A DNA stretch of 64,000 nucleotides, taken from the NCBI GenBank assembly GCA_934668515.1, contig CAKUNS010000001.1:56206-120205 (forward strand), in the 5' to 3' direction. The stretch is from an uncultured Eggerthellaceae bacterium (GTDB taxonomy: Bacteria > Actinomycetota > Coriobacteriia > Coriobacteriales > Eggerthellaceae). Made by a program: the position numbers and the translations under genes. This document shows positions 9,050 through 16,572 of the stretch, piece by piece (position 1 is the stretch's first letter; each line of letters opens with the position of its first letter). The notes beneath the pieces were generated by a model that was given only the letters and a program-made list of their open reading frames with translations, was not told where the DNA came from and searched no databases.

Positions 9050-9059
9050 TTCTTGGGAT

Positions 9060-9094
9060 GGGGCGTACGCAATGCTTGCGCCCCGTCGGTTTCT
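9060..9094 (+). terminator. Probable weak terminator between hemB and hemL
   Basis: GGGGCG (9060-9065) pairs with CGCCCC (9079-9084), and the loop includes CGCA/TGCG that can extend the stem. GTCGGTTTCTT follows. The T-tract is interrupted, so termination may be partial. Confidence 0.5.
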
Positions 9095-9138
9095 TAAGAC
9101 TTTGCTAACGGCGTCGTGAAACGCCGCAAGGAGGAAGA

Positions 9139-10476
9139 ATGACCCACGAGGTGACGAACCACAAAGGATCCGACGCCTGTTTCGAAGAGGCGAACACGTG
9201 TATTCCCGGTGGTGTGAACTCTCCCGTTCGCGCGTTCGCGAACGTGAACGAGACGCCGGTGTTCTATGACCATGCCAAGGGCAGCCACGTTTGGGACGTC
9301 GACGGCAACGAGTACGTCGACTTCATTGGCTCGTGGGGCCCGATGATCTTCGGCCATAGGCCCGATTTCGTCGACGCCGCTGTGCGCGCTCAGCTCGATC
9401 GCGGCGTATCATACGGTGCTCCATGCCAAAGCGAGATCGCTCTGGCCGAGAAGATCTGCAAGCTGGTTCCTTCCGCTCAGAAGGTGCGCATGGTTTCCAG
9501 CGGCACCGAGGCCACGATGAGCGCCATCCGTTTGGCTCGCGGCTACACGCATCGCGACAAGATCATCAAGTTCGAGGGCAATTACCACGGGCATTCCGAC
9601 TCGCTGCTGGTTAGCGCGGGTTCGGGCATCGCCACGTTCTCGATTCCCGGTACGCCGGGCGTGACGGCGGGCACTGCTGCCGACACGTTGGTGTGCGCGT
9701 ACAACAACCTTGACTCCGTTCGCGCCACGCTTGAGGCGAACAAGGGTCAGGTGGCTTGCATCATCGTCGAGCCCGTTGCCGGCAACATGGGGGCGGTTGC
9801 TCCTGCCGAGGGCTTCCTGCAGGGCCTGCGCGAGCTGTGCGATGAGTTCGGCGCGCTTCTTATTTTTGACGAGGTTATCTCTGGCTTCCGCGTTGCCCTT
9901 GGCGGTGTGCAGGAGCGTTACAGCGTCATGCCCGATCTGTGCACGTTCGGCAAGATCATCGGCGGCGGTTTTCCCGTTGGCTGCTTTGCCGGTCGCGCCG
10001 AGATCATGGATCAGCTTGCACCGAACGGCCCCGTGTACCAGGCGGGCACGCTTTCCGGCAACCCCGTTGCCATGGAAGCCGGCTTGGCTCAGCTGGGAGC
10101 GCTGGAAGCGGGCGTCGTCCCTGCTTCGGTGAATCCCGAGGCTGCCGGTCAGGGGATTTACGACTATCTTGAGTTCTTGGGCGCGCGTCTTGAGGCAGGT
10201 CTGAAGGCCGCCATCGTCGATACGGGCGTTTCGGCTCAGGTGAACCGCGTGGGTGCTTTGGCGACCATCTTCTTCACCGATCAGCCTGTTCGCGATTGGG
10301 ATGGCGCGGCTACGTGCGACACCGACAAGTTCGCGCGTTATTTCTCGGGCATGCTCGAGCGTGGCTATCTTATCGCTCCCAGCCAGTTCGAGGCGCTGTT
10401 CCTGTCATGCGCGCATACGCCTGCCGAGGTTGATGCGTTCGTCGAGGCTGCTCGCGAGGTGCTCGCAAGTCTTTAA
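9139..10476 (+). CDS. hemL: Glutamate-1-semialdehyde 2,1-aminomutase
   Basis: The 445-residue product begins its conserved region at IPGGVNSPVRAF and has the PLP-binding Lys272 in TFGKIIGGGFPVG, with SGTEATMSA and FDEVISGFR upstream. It converts the HemA product to aminolevulinate for HemB. Slightly longer than the usual 425-430 residues because of an extra stretch near residues 320-345. The start has AAGGAGGA upstream. A strong terminator follows at 10507. Confidence 0.96.
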   Translation: MTHEVTNHKGSDACFEEANTCIPGGVNSPVRAFANVNETPVFYDHAKGSHVWDVDGNEYVDFIGSWGPMIFGHRPDFVDAAVRAQLDRGVSYGAPCQSEIALAEKICKLVPSAQKVRMVSSGTEATMSAIRLARGYTHRDKIIKFEGNYHGHSDSLLVSAGSGIATFSIPGTPGVTAGTAADTLVCAYNNLDSVRATLEANKGQVACIIVEPVAGNMGAVAPAEGFLQGLRELCDEFGALLIFDEVISGFRVALGGVQERYSVMPDLCTFGKIIGGGFPVGCFAGRAEIMDQLAPNGPVYQAGTLSGNPVAMEAGLAQLGALEAGVVPASVNPEAAGQGIYDYLEFLGARLEAGLKAAIVDTGVSAQVNRVGALATIFFTDQPVRDWDGAATCDTDKFARYFSGMLERGYLIAPSQFEALFLSCAHTPAEVDAFVEAAREVLASL

Positions 10477-10506
10477 CGTGTGCCAACGAAGGCCTTGGCG
10501 CATAAG

Positions 10507-10551
10507 AAGGCCCCTGCCAAGCGATTGGGTCGCAGATGGCAGGGGCCTTTT
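10507..10551 (+). terminator. Strong intrinsic terminator after hemL
   Basis: AAGGCCCCTGCCA (10507-10519) pairs perfectly with TGGCAGGGGCCTT, followed by a TTTT run. It closes the tetrapyrrole block and separates it from the convergent tRNA-Glu gene. Confidence 0.9.
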
Positions 10552-10560
10552 CGTGTTTTG

Positions 10561-10636
10561 TGGTGTCCCCTGGAGGATTCGAATCTCCGTTTCCGACCTG
10601 AGAAGTCGGCGTCCTTGGCCGCTAGACGAAGGGGGC
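10561..10636 (-). tRNA. tRNA-Glu (anticodon CTC), CCA encoded
   Basis: Reading the minus strand gives a 76-base cloverleaf ending in CCA. The anticodon stem CCGAC/GTCGG encloses loop TTCTCAG, so the anticodon is CTC (codon GAG). The T-arm contains GGTTCGAATCTCC-like GATTCGAATC. The acceptor strands read GCCCCCT and AGGGGAC, leaving a C2-A71 mismatch that most tRNA-Glu genes do not have. Glu-tRNA is the substrate of HemA, encoded in the same block. Confidence 0.92.
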
Positions 10637-10956
10637 GTGCATATACTAACACACCCTTCCCGCAGGTTTGGTGGGCTGTCACTGAATGGGCACGAGTGGA
10701 GGTTGTGCTGCGCGGGGTGTGTCGAGCATGCGACAGATGACAAACGAGCGGGGATGCTGGGTTTCGACTGAAACGCGCGGGTGCGCGAGCGGAGGTTGTG
10801 CTGCGCCGACGCCTGGGCGAAGGTCCGGCAGTTTGCCTCGATAGCCGACTTTGGCGGCGCGTTCGTCTCTCAACATCACTAGGCAGATTGTTCATTGAAG
10901 CGGTTGATCTGGCTTACTACGATCGAATGCAATGATTCTTGACCGAAGGAGACCTC
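10637..10956. repeat. 320-base gene-free stretch with a 16-base direct repeat
   Basis: No convincing gene is seen. GGAGGTTGTGCTGCGC occurs at 10698-10713 and again at 10791-10806, 93 bases apart, both preceded by GAG(T/C). The role is unknown; it may be a decayed duplication or paired sites in the leader of the ABC transporter operon that follows. The promoter of that operon must lie here but no clear -35/-10 pair stands out. Confidence 0.5.
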
Positions 10957-11964
10957 ATGTCGATCGCTCTGCCCGCCCTTTCTCGCCGTTCTTTCGTCAC
11001 CGCTCTTGCCGCCGGATCCTTGGTTGTTTGCGCGTCGGGCGTCGTCGGCTGCTCGCCTGCTGGCTCGGCAAGCTCTTCGAAAACTTCCAAGATGGGCAAG
11101 GTCACCATCGGCACGCTTCCCACCGAGGATATCCTGCCGTTTTGGGTTGCTCAGTCGGAAGGCCGCTTCGAGGCTGAAGGCATCGAGGCGGAGGTTGTCT
11201 CGTTCCAGTCCGCAACCGAGCTGATCGCGGGCATTTCTTCGGGAAGCGTCCAGATGGCGATGACCGACATCATGGTCGCGGCCAGCGTTTTCGCGGGCGG
11301 TACCGACCTTTCGCTTTCGTGGGTCACCTTGGGAACCACGGCGGCCCAGGGCCGTTTCGGTATTCAGACCGGCCCCGATAGCGGCATCACCTCGCTTTCC
11401 CAGCTAGCGGGCGTTCCCGTTGGCGTAGGCACGAACACTATCCTCGAGTACGTCATGGACGTGCTGATGGAGCGCGCGGGCCTCTCGAACGAGCATATCG
11501 TCACGTCCGAGCTGCAGAAGCTGCCCGTCCGCTTCCAGGCCATGATGTCGGGTGAGGTTAAGGCTGCAGCCCTTCCCGCATCTTTGCTGGCACTGGGCGA
11601 GGCATCGGGGGCCGTTACGTTGGCTGACGACACCATGGGCGAAAACATCTCTCAGTCGGTGATGGCCGTTCGCAACGATTGGCTTTCGGGCGAGGGCGCT
11701 CAGGCTATTGAGACGTTCAAGCAGATTTGGGACGGTTGCGCGCGTGACATCAACGCCGATCCCGAGAAGTATCGCGAGCTGCTTGTGAAGAACGCGAACC
11801 TGTCGGATGCCGTTGCTGCAACCTATCCCATCAGCGAGTACCCGCTGTGCCAGTTCCCTACGAACGACATGGTCGATCCTGTCATGCAATGGGCGGAAGG
11901 TAAGGGCTACCTGACCAAGGACCTTGCGTACGACCAGTCCAACGGTGCTTTTTCAATTCGCTAG
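10957..11964 (+). CDS. ABC transporter substrate-binding lipoprotein, SsuA/TauA/NMT1-like
   Basis: 335 residues. The signal region has a twin-arginine motif (LSRRSFVTALAAG) and a lipobox ending VVGC, with Cys about residue 32, so it is probably a Tat-exported lipoprotein. The mature part resembles the NMT1/SsuA family (GKVTIGTLPTEDILPFWVAQSEG; LAGVPVGVGTNT). Such proteins bind sulfonates, taurine, nitrate, pyrimidine precursors or aromatic acids; the ligand cannot be told from sequence. Start chosen at ATG 10957 because AAGGAG lies at 10946-10951. It heads an operon with an ATPase and a permease. Confidence 0.82.
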   Translation: MSIALPALSRRSFVTALAAGSLVVCASGVVGCSPAGSASSSKTSKMGKVTIGTLPTEDILPFWVAQSEGRFEAEGIEAEVVSFQSATELIAGISSGSVQMAMTDIMVAASVFAGGTDLSLSWVTLGTTAAQGRFGIQTGPDSGITSLSQLAGVPVGVGTNTILEYVMDVLMERAGLSNEHIVTSELQKLPVRFQAMMSGEVKAAALPASLLALGEASGAVTLADDTMGENISQSVMAVRNDWLSGEGAQAIETFKQIWDGCARDINADPEKYRELLVKNANLSDAVAATYPISEYPLCQFPTNDMVDPVMQWAEGKGYLTKDLAYDQSNGAFSIR

Positions 11965-11983
11965 GGGTTTGGTGCGTTCGTAG

Positions 11984-12820
11984 ATGATTTCTTTTCAGGC
12001 TGAGGGGCGCCGAGCTGCGGTACGGGAAAATCAGACGATGGCGCAGGCGGGCCCGCGTGTGCAGCTGTCGCATGTGGGTTTGGCATATCGTGGCGAAAAC
12101 GATTCGGTTGTCGCGTTGGACGACGTGAGTTTGTCCGTCGCGCCTGGTGAGGCCGTCGCGATCATCGGCCCCTCAGGTTGTGGGAAGTCCTCTACGTTGC
12201 ATATGCTTGCGGGAATCCTGAAGCCGACTAGTGGAAGCGTTTCGATCGGCGGCATCCCCGTCGACGAGCCTCGTCGCACGACGGCGTTCATTCCCCAGGG
12301 GCTGGGTGTTCTTCCATGGAAAACCGTGGCGCAAAACGCCGCGCTTGGTCTGACGATTCAAAAGGCTGGTGCGCGCGAGTCGCGTGAACGGGCTCTTGAA
12401 GCTTTGCGCGAGGTCGACTTGGTTGATTTCGCCGACGCGTTTCCGAAGGAGCTTTCGGGTGGCATGAAACAGCGTCTTGCGTTGGCCCGCGCCATCGCCA
12501 TGGACGCCGACCTTCTACTGATGGACGAACCCCTGTCGGCGGTTGACGCCCTGCTTCGCGAATCTCTTCAGGATATGCTGCTGGACCTATGGAAGCGCCG
12601 ATCGCAGACGCAGATCCTTGTGACGCACTCCATTGATGAAGCTGTTTTCTTGGGCCAGCGCATTTTCGTGATGACGCCGCGCCCCGGCACCGTTGCAGCG
12701 GTTGTCGAGAATCCCTCCATGGGCGAGCGGGATTTTCGCGATTCGGATGCCTTTGCGAAGACGTGCGTCAAAGTGCGTGCGGCTCTTTTCGGCGACAACG
12801 GCGGGGAGGTGCGTCGATGA
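11984..12820 (+). CDS. ABC transporter ATP-binding protein, SsuB/TauB-like
   Basis: About 278 residues with Walker A (GPSGCGKSS), a Q-loop, signature LSGGMKQR, Walker B (LLLMDEP), D-loop and a switch histidine (VTHSIDEA). It energises import by the preceding lipoprotein and following permease. The conserved region starts near residue 27, so the ATG at 12038 (MAQAG) is an alternative to 11984; neither has a strong ribosome site. Its TGA overlaps the permease ATG. Confidence 0.85.
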   Translation: MISFQAEGRRAAVRENQTMAQAGPRVQLSHVGLAYRGENDSVVALDDVSLSVAPGEAVAIIGPSGCGKSSTLHMLAGILKPTSGSVSIGGIPVDEPRRTTAFIPQGLGVLPWKTVAQNAALGLTIQKAGARESRERALEALREVDLVDFADAFPKELSGGMKQRLALARAIAMDADLLLMDEPLSAVDALLRESLQDMLLDLWKRRSQTQILVTHSIDEAVFLGQRIFVMTPRPGTVAAVVENPSMGERDFRDSDAFAKTCVKVRAALFGDNGGEVRR

Positions 12821-13608
12821 AAGCGAAACGGGCTTTAGTGGAAGCGCCGCGATCCAGGCGTTTTCTGGCGCCGTCGACTTTGAAGAAGATTGGCGGCTAT
12901 CTTTTCGCCGTTGCGTTCATACTTGCCGGCTGGTGGGCGACATCGGTCGCGCTGCATTCGCCTGCTCTCCCCACGCCTGGCGCGACGTTCGCGGTGCTTG
13001 CTGTCAATGTTCATGCGCTCGCGCCCGATTGCGTGGTGAGCGCGTATCGCGTGGTGGTTTCCGTGGCTATCGGAACGGTGCTTGCCGTGCCGATAGCTTT
13101 GGTATGTGCTCGTTCCAGGGTGCTTGATGGCCTGTTCGCTCCCGTGCTCTACCTGCTGTACCCGATTCCCAAGGTCGTTCTGCTTCCGATTTTGCTGGTG
13201 TTCCTGGGTTTGGCGGACGCGCCTAAGATCGCGCTGATTTCCATCACCGTGTTCTTCCAGGTGCTGGTTGCGGTGCGCGATGCCGTTCGTGGTTTGCCGC
13301 AAGATCAGATCGATGCAGTGCGCGCATTGGGCGCTTCTTCGGCCGACGCGCTGCGCCTTGTTATTGCTCCGGCAACGCTGCCTTCGGTTTTGACCAGCTT
13401 GCGCATTTCCACGGGCACTGCCATCGCGGTATTGTTCTTCGCCGAGGCCATTGCCGGCTCAACGGGCCTTGGTTATTTCATCATGCAATCGTGGGCGCTG
13501 GTGAACTATGCCCGTATGTTCGCGGGGATCATCGCCATGGCTGTTTTGGGCGTGGCGCTTTATGCAGTCATCGACCTGGTTGAGAGACGCGTCGCGCGCT
13601 GGCGCTAG
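12817..13608 (+). CDS. ABC transporter permease, SsuC/TauC-like
   Basis: 263 residues with about six membrane segments and the cytoplasmic EAA loop in the region VRALGASSADALRLVIAPATLP, which docks on the ATPase. Start at ATG 12817, overlapping the ATPase stop as ATGA and preceded by GGGGAGG. It completes a three-gene importer of the nitrate/sulfonate/taurine type. In a genome that reduces sulfite, a sulfonate ligand is attractive but remains inference. Confidence 0.85.
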   Translation: MKAKRALVEAPRSRRFLAPSTLKKIGGYLFAVAFILAGWWATSVALHSPALPTPGATFAVLAVNVHALAPDCVVSAYRVVVSVAIGTVLAVPIALVCARSRVLDGLFAPVLYLLYPIPKVVLLPILLVFLGLADAPKIALISITVFFQVLVAVRDAVRGLPQDQIDAVRALGASSADALRLVIAPATLPSVLTSLRISTGTAIAVLFFAEAIAGSTGLGYFIMQSWALVNYARMFAGIIAMAVLGVALYAVIDLVERRVARWR

Positions 13609-13677
13609 GGATGGGTGCGCTTGGTCGGGTTTGGCGGTTGCATGCGCGTGAAACCCGAGCGCTGGGGCTTTAAGACG

Positions 13678-14220
13678 CTAGCGCTTGATGGCGGTATCGT
13701 AAATAAGGTGGAGCAGCCCCGTTGGCGACACGCCGCGTGGGTCTTCAAGCCACGCTTCAATCAGGAACAACACGCCGGCAACGTTCTGTTCAAGCAGAAG
13801 ATCGCGTTCGCCAGGCGATACTTTCAAGTTGGGGTCGGCTGCCTTCCATAGGGGGATCTGCTTCATCATGTCCCGGAGCTTCTTCATGAACGCAGGATCG
13901 CCTCGTTCTCCCAGAAGGAGCACGATTTGCGTGCGATTGCGCTCGTATAGGGCAAGGACATGCATCATCAGCTTGATGAGTTCGATCTTCCCCATGTTGC
14001 CTGAGCAGTAGGCCACGCACTCTTCCATTTCCGCAAGAAGACGGGATTTTTCGCTTTCGAAGAGATCATAGATGTCCTGATAGTGCAGGTAGAAGGTGCC
14101 TCGGTTGTATCCCGCCACTTCGGTGAGCTCGCGAATGGTTATCTTGTCCAGCGGCTTTTGGGCGTAAAGGCGCCAGAATGCTTCGAGGATATCGCTCTTC
14201 GTTTGGTCGGTGCTCTTCAT
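13678..14220 (-). CDS. TetR/AcrR-family transcriptional regulator
   Basis: 180 residues from ATG at 14220. The N-terminal helix-turn-helix reads TIRELTEVAGYNRGTFYLHYQDIYDLFE, classic for TetR; the C-terminal ligand/dimer domain is not specific. It is convergent with the ABC permease and read in the same direction as the tRNA-Val gene upstream. Targets cannot be assigned; the ABC importer or the Tad operon are the nearest candidates. The frame stays open upstream through the tRNA gene, but the ATG at 14220 has GGAG in front and the conserved domain starts there. Confidence 0.85.
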   Translation of the reverse strand: MKSTDQTKSDILEAFWRLYAQKPLDKITIRELTEVAGYNRGTFYLHYQDIYDLFESEKSRLLAEMEECVAYCSGNMGKIELIKLMMHVLALYERNRTQIVLLLGERGDPAFMKKLRDMMKQIPLWKAADPNLKVSPGERDLLLEQNVAGVLFLIEAWLEDPRGVSPTGLLHLIYDTAIKR

Positions 14221-14271
14221 AAGATGCTCCGTGGAACGCTTCGCGGTCGTTTGACCCTTCTGTTTGCAGAT

Positions 14272-14304
14272 AAAGAAAAAGACGCCGTGCTTTAGCGCGG
14301 CGTC
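14272..14304 (-). terminator. Terminator of the tRNA-Val gene
   Basis: GACGCCGTGC pairs with GCGCGGCGTC (one T-G wobble) over a 4-base loop; on the minus strand a run of U residues follows (forward AAAAA at 14276-14280). It separates tRNA-Val from the TetR gene. Confidence 0.8.
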
Positions 14305-14315
14305 TTGCATTTCGA

Positions 14316-14390
14316 TGGTGGTCGAGGAGGGATTTGAACCCCCGACCTTGTGCTTGTAAGGCACCTGCGCTCCCGCTGCGCCACTCGACC
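14316..14390 (-). tRNA. tRNA-Val (anticodon TAC), CCA encoded
   Basis: The minus strand gives a 75-base cloverleaf: acceptor GGTCGAG/CTCGACC, anticodon loop CTTACAA (anticodon TAC, codon GUA), T-arm GGGGGTTCAAATCCCTC, discriminator A and an encoded CCA. Confidence 0.95.
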
Positions 14391-14647
14391 ATCTTGTTGC
14401 CTTTCGGCGAGGAGATATTTTCGCATACTTCTCGTTTTCGCGCAAACGTAGTCTGTGGAGACATTTCGATGGCACGGTTTTTGCCCAGGCGCTGACCTGC
14501 TTTGTTGAAGCGGCGGGGATTTCGCGCCTAATCGATGTCGGAAAAACTCGCGAGATTTGCATCTTGCTGTCTGACCACGGTTGAACGGTTGATAGAACAG
14601 ATCCCCACACTGTCCCTTACTGAAGGGGAAAGCGTCGGGAGGGCGGT

Positions 14648-15310
14648 ATGGATCAGTCGAAATCAAAGGTTATTGCGCTGGTCAGCGGTGTGGTATGCGC
14701 GATTTGCGTCGTGCTGTTCATGCAGTCTGTTCAAGGCGGCGCCGAGGCTCAAAGGGCTGAGGTTCTTGCTAAATACGGTGGATCGCAGGTTGACGTTCTT
14801 GTCGCGAAACGTGATATCTCCGCGGGCGAACGCGTCGAGCCTTCGATGATCGAATCGCGCTCGTGGGTTTCGGATCTTCTCCCCGATGGGGCCCTTCGCT
14901 CTTCCGAGAATGTTGCCGGGCTGGTGGCTTCGTCCTCGATATGCCGTGGTGAAGTGCTTCTTCAAAAGCGTTTCGCGGAATCAAAAGGCCAGCTTTCCGT
15001 TCCTCGGGGAGCAACCGCCGTCAGCGTTCCCGCTAAGGCAGTGCAGGCGGTGGGAGGCGGGCTATCCGCCGGCATGTACGTCGACATCTATGCGACAGGC
15101 GGGTCGAAGACCAGTCTTATCGCAAAAGACGTCCAGGTGCTTGCTGTCTCGGAAAACGGATCGGGCGTGTCGTCTTCGTCGTCTTGGGTAACGGTTGCCG
15201 TTGAGGACAAGTTGGTTCAGCAGCTGGTTGCCGCCGCTAATTCCTCCGAGCTGTATTTTTCTTTGCCGGGCGACCCTTCTCCCGAAAACGAGGAGGCTGG
15301 TTCCAAATGA
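14648..15310 (+). CDS. cpaB: Flp pilus assembly protein CpaB/RcpC
   Basis: 220 residues: a short cytoplasmic start, one membrane segment (residues about 8-27) and an SAF-type beta domain (VLVAKRDISAGERVEPSMI) followed by a RcpC-like region. CpaB/RcpC is a periplasmic or cell-surface component of Tad secretion, here probably outside the membrane of a Gram-positive cell. It is the first gene of the Tad locus; GGGAGG precedes the ATG. The stop overlaps the tadZ start (ATGA). Confidence 0.85.
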   Translation: MDQSKSKVIALVSGVVCAICVVLFMQSVQGGAEAQRAEVLAKYGGSQVDVLVAKRDISAGERVEPSMIESRSWVSDLLPDGALRSSENVAGLVASSSICRGEVLLQKRFAESKGQLSVPRGATAVSVPAKAVQAVGGGLSAGMYVDIYATGGSKTSLIAKDVQVLAVSENGSGVSSSSSWVTVAVEDKLVQQLVAAANSSELYFSLPGDPSPENEEAGSK

Positions 15311-16572
15311 GCAAAGTTGCGTTGTGCGTTGATCCGGCAATGCTATCCGAGCCTGCCCTTATCGGCTTGCCCGACGAGAACTTGGCAGGGCAAAAGTGGC
15401 TTGCGCTGTATACCTCTGCGGAGGATTCGCGATTCTCGATTCTTGCGGATGACGAGCTGAAGGAGGTGTGGGTTGCGGGCTGCGAACAGGTCGATGCCAT
15501 TAATTTGGCTGCGGCCATTAAGCACGATCGCCCGATCTTGCGCGTTTGCCTGTTGGCAAGCGACGACGGAGGGTCGCTTCTTAGCAGAGCGTATGCGGCA
15601 TCGCTTGATGCCGTTTACAACGAGGAGATGTTCGTGCAGCGTTATGTTGCGGCAAAAGCAGCACTTGCATATTCGACAGAGGGTCGTTTGTTGGAGAGCG
15701 GGACCCCCGATGCGGGTGCTGCGTCGCAGCCTAGCGGGATTGCTGGCGAGCCTGCGGCGACAGCTTTACCTTCGCAGGCGAAGACCGCGTTGCTTATTAC
15801 GGTAGTCAGCGCTTCGGGCGGCGCGGGAAAAAGCACGGTTGCGGCTTTGGCGGCGCTTTGTCTGCAGATCCATGGGGTAAAGACGGTGCTCGTCGATTTC
15901 GATTACCAGTTCGGGAACGTGGCGAGCTTCTTCAAAGGCGTCGAACCCGTCAGCGTCGATGAACTGCTGGCGAATGGGGCTTCGCTCGAGAAGCTGCGCC
16001 CGACCGGGGTGCTTCCCGCCATTGTGTCGCCGCCGCGCAACCCCGCGGAGTCCGAGCTGTTCGCGGGAAGGACGAGCGAGATCCTGTCTGTTTTGTCCTC
16101 GCGTTTCGACGCTATCGTGGCGAATACCGGTGCCACGTGGACCGAACAGCATGCGGCGATATTCGAGCGTAGTTCAAATGTGCTGTTCCTGGTTGACCAG
16201 CGCGCGTCGTCGCTGCAGGCGTGTCATCGCGCTTTGCGGCTTTGCGAGAACTGCGGTATGCCGACGGGGCCTTTCCTGTTCGTTGCCAACAGGTGCTCGA
16301 AAAGTTCGCTGCTCAGCTCTATCGATGTGTCGTGCGCTCTTCGTGGCGTTGAGGCAGTCGAGCTAAGGGAGGGCGGCCGGGACGTCGAGGACTTCTCGTC
16401 TGCGGGCATCATCGCAGATTTGGTCACGTCCGCGAATCCTTTGTACGAAAGCCTCGAAGGTTTGCTTGCGCGCCTTGTCCCGTCTTTGGGTGAAAGCGTT
16501 GCGGCGTCGGTTGGAACGGGCGACGCCCGAGGTGGGAAGCGCGGTCTATTCAGAAGGAGGGCGGAGCGATGA
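15307..16572 (+). CDS. tadZ: TadZ/CpaE-like MinD-family ATPase
   Basis: 421 residues. An N-terminal receiver-like domain (about 1-125) and a linker lead to a ParA/MinD ATPase domain with SASGGAGKST near residues 170-180 and VLVDFDYQFGNVASFF. The first lysine of the usual deviant Walker A (KGGxGK) is replaced by serine. TadZ localises the Tad machine in the cell. Overlaps neighbours on both sides by 4 bases. Confidence 0.85.
   Translation: MSKVALCVDPAMLSEPALIGLPDENLAGQKWLALYTSAEDSRFSILADDELKEVWVAGCEQVDAINLAAAIKHDRPILRVCLLASDDGGSLLSRAYAASLDAVYNEEMFVQRYVAAKAALAYSTEGRLLESGTPDAGAASQPSGIAGEPAATALPSQAKTALLITVVSASGGAGKSTVAALAALCLQIHGVKTVLVDFDYQFGNVASFFKGVEPVSVDELLANGASLEKLRPTGVLPAIVSPPRNPAESELFAGRTSEILSVLSSRFDAIVANTGATWTEQHAAIFERSSNVLFLVDQRASSLQACHRALRLCENCGMPTGPFLFVANRCSKSSLLSSIDVSCALRGVEAVELREGGRDVEDFSSAGIIADLVTSANPLYESLEGLLARLVPSLGESVAASVGTGDARGGKRGLFRRRAER

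Noticed and set aside
13678..14610. A TetR protein extended upstream to about 310 residues
   Set aside because: The extension would run through the tRNA-Val gene and its terminator; the conserved domain starts at the ATG at 14220.
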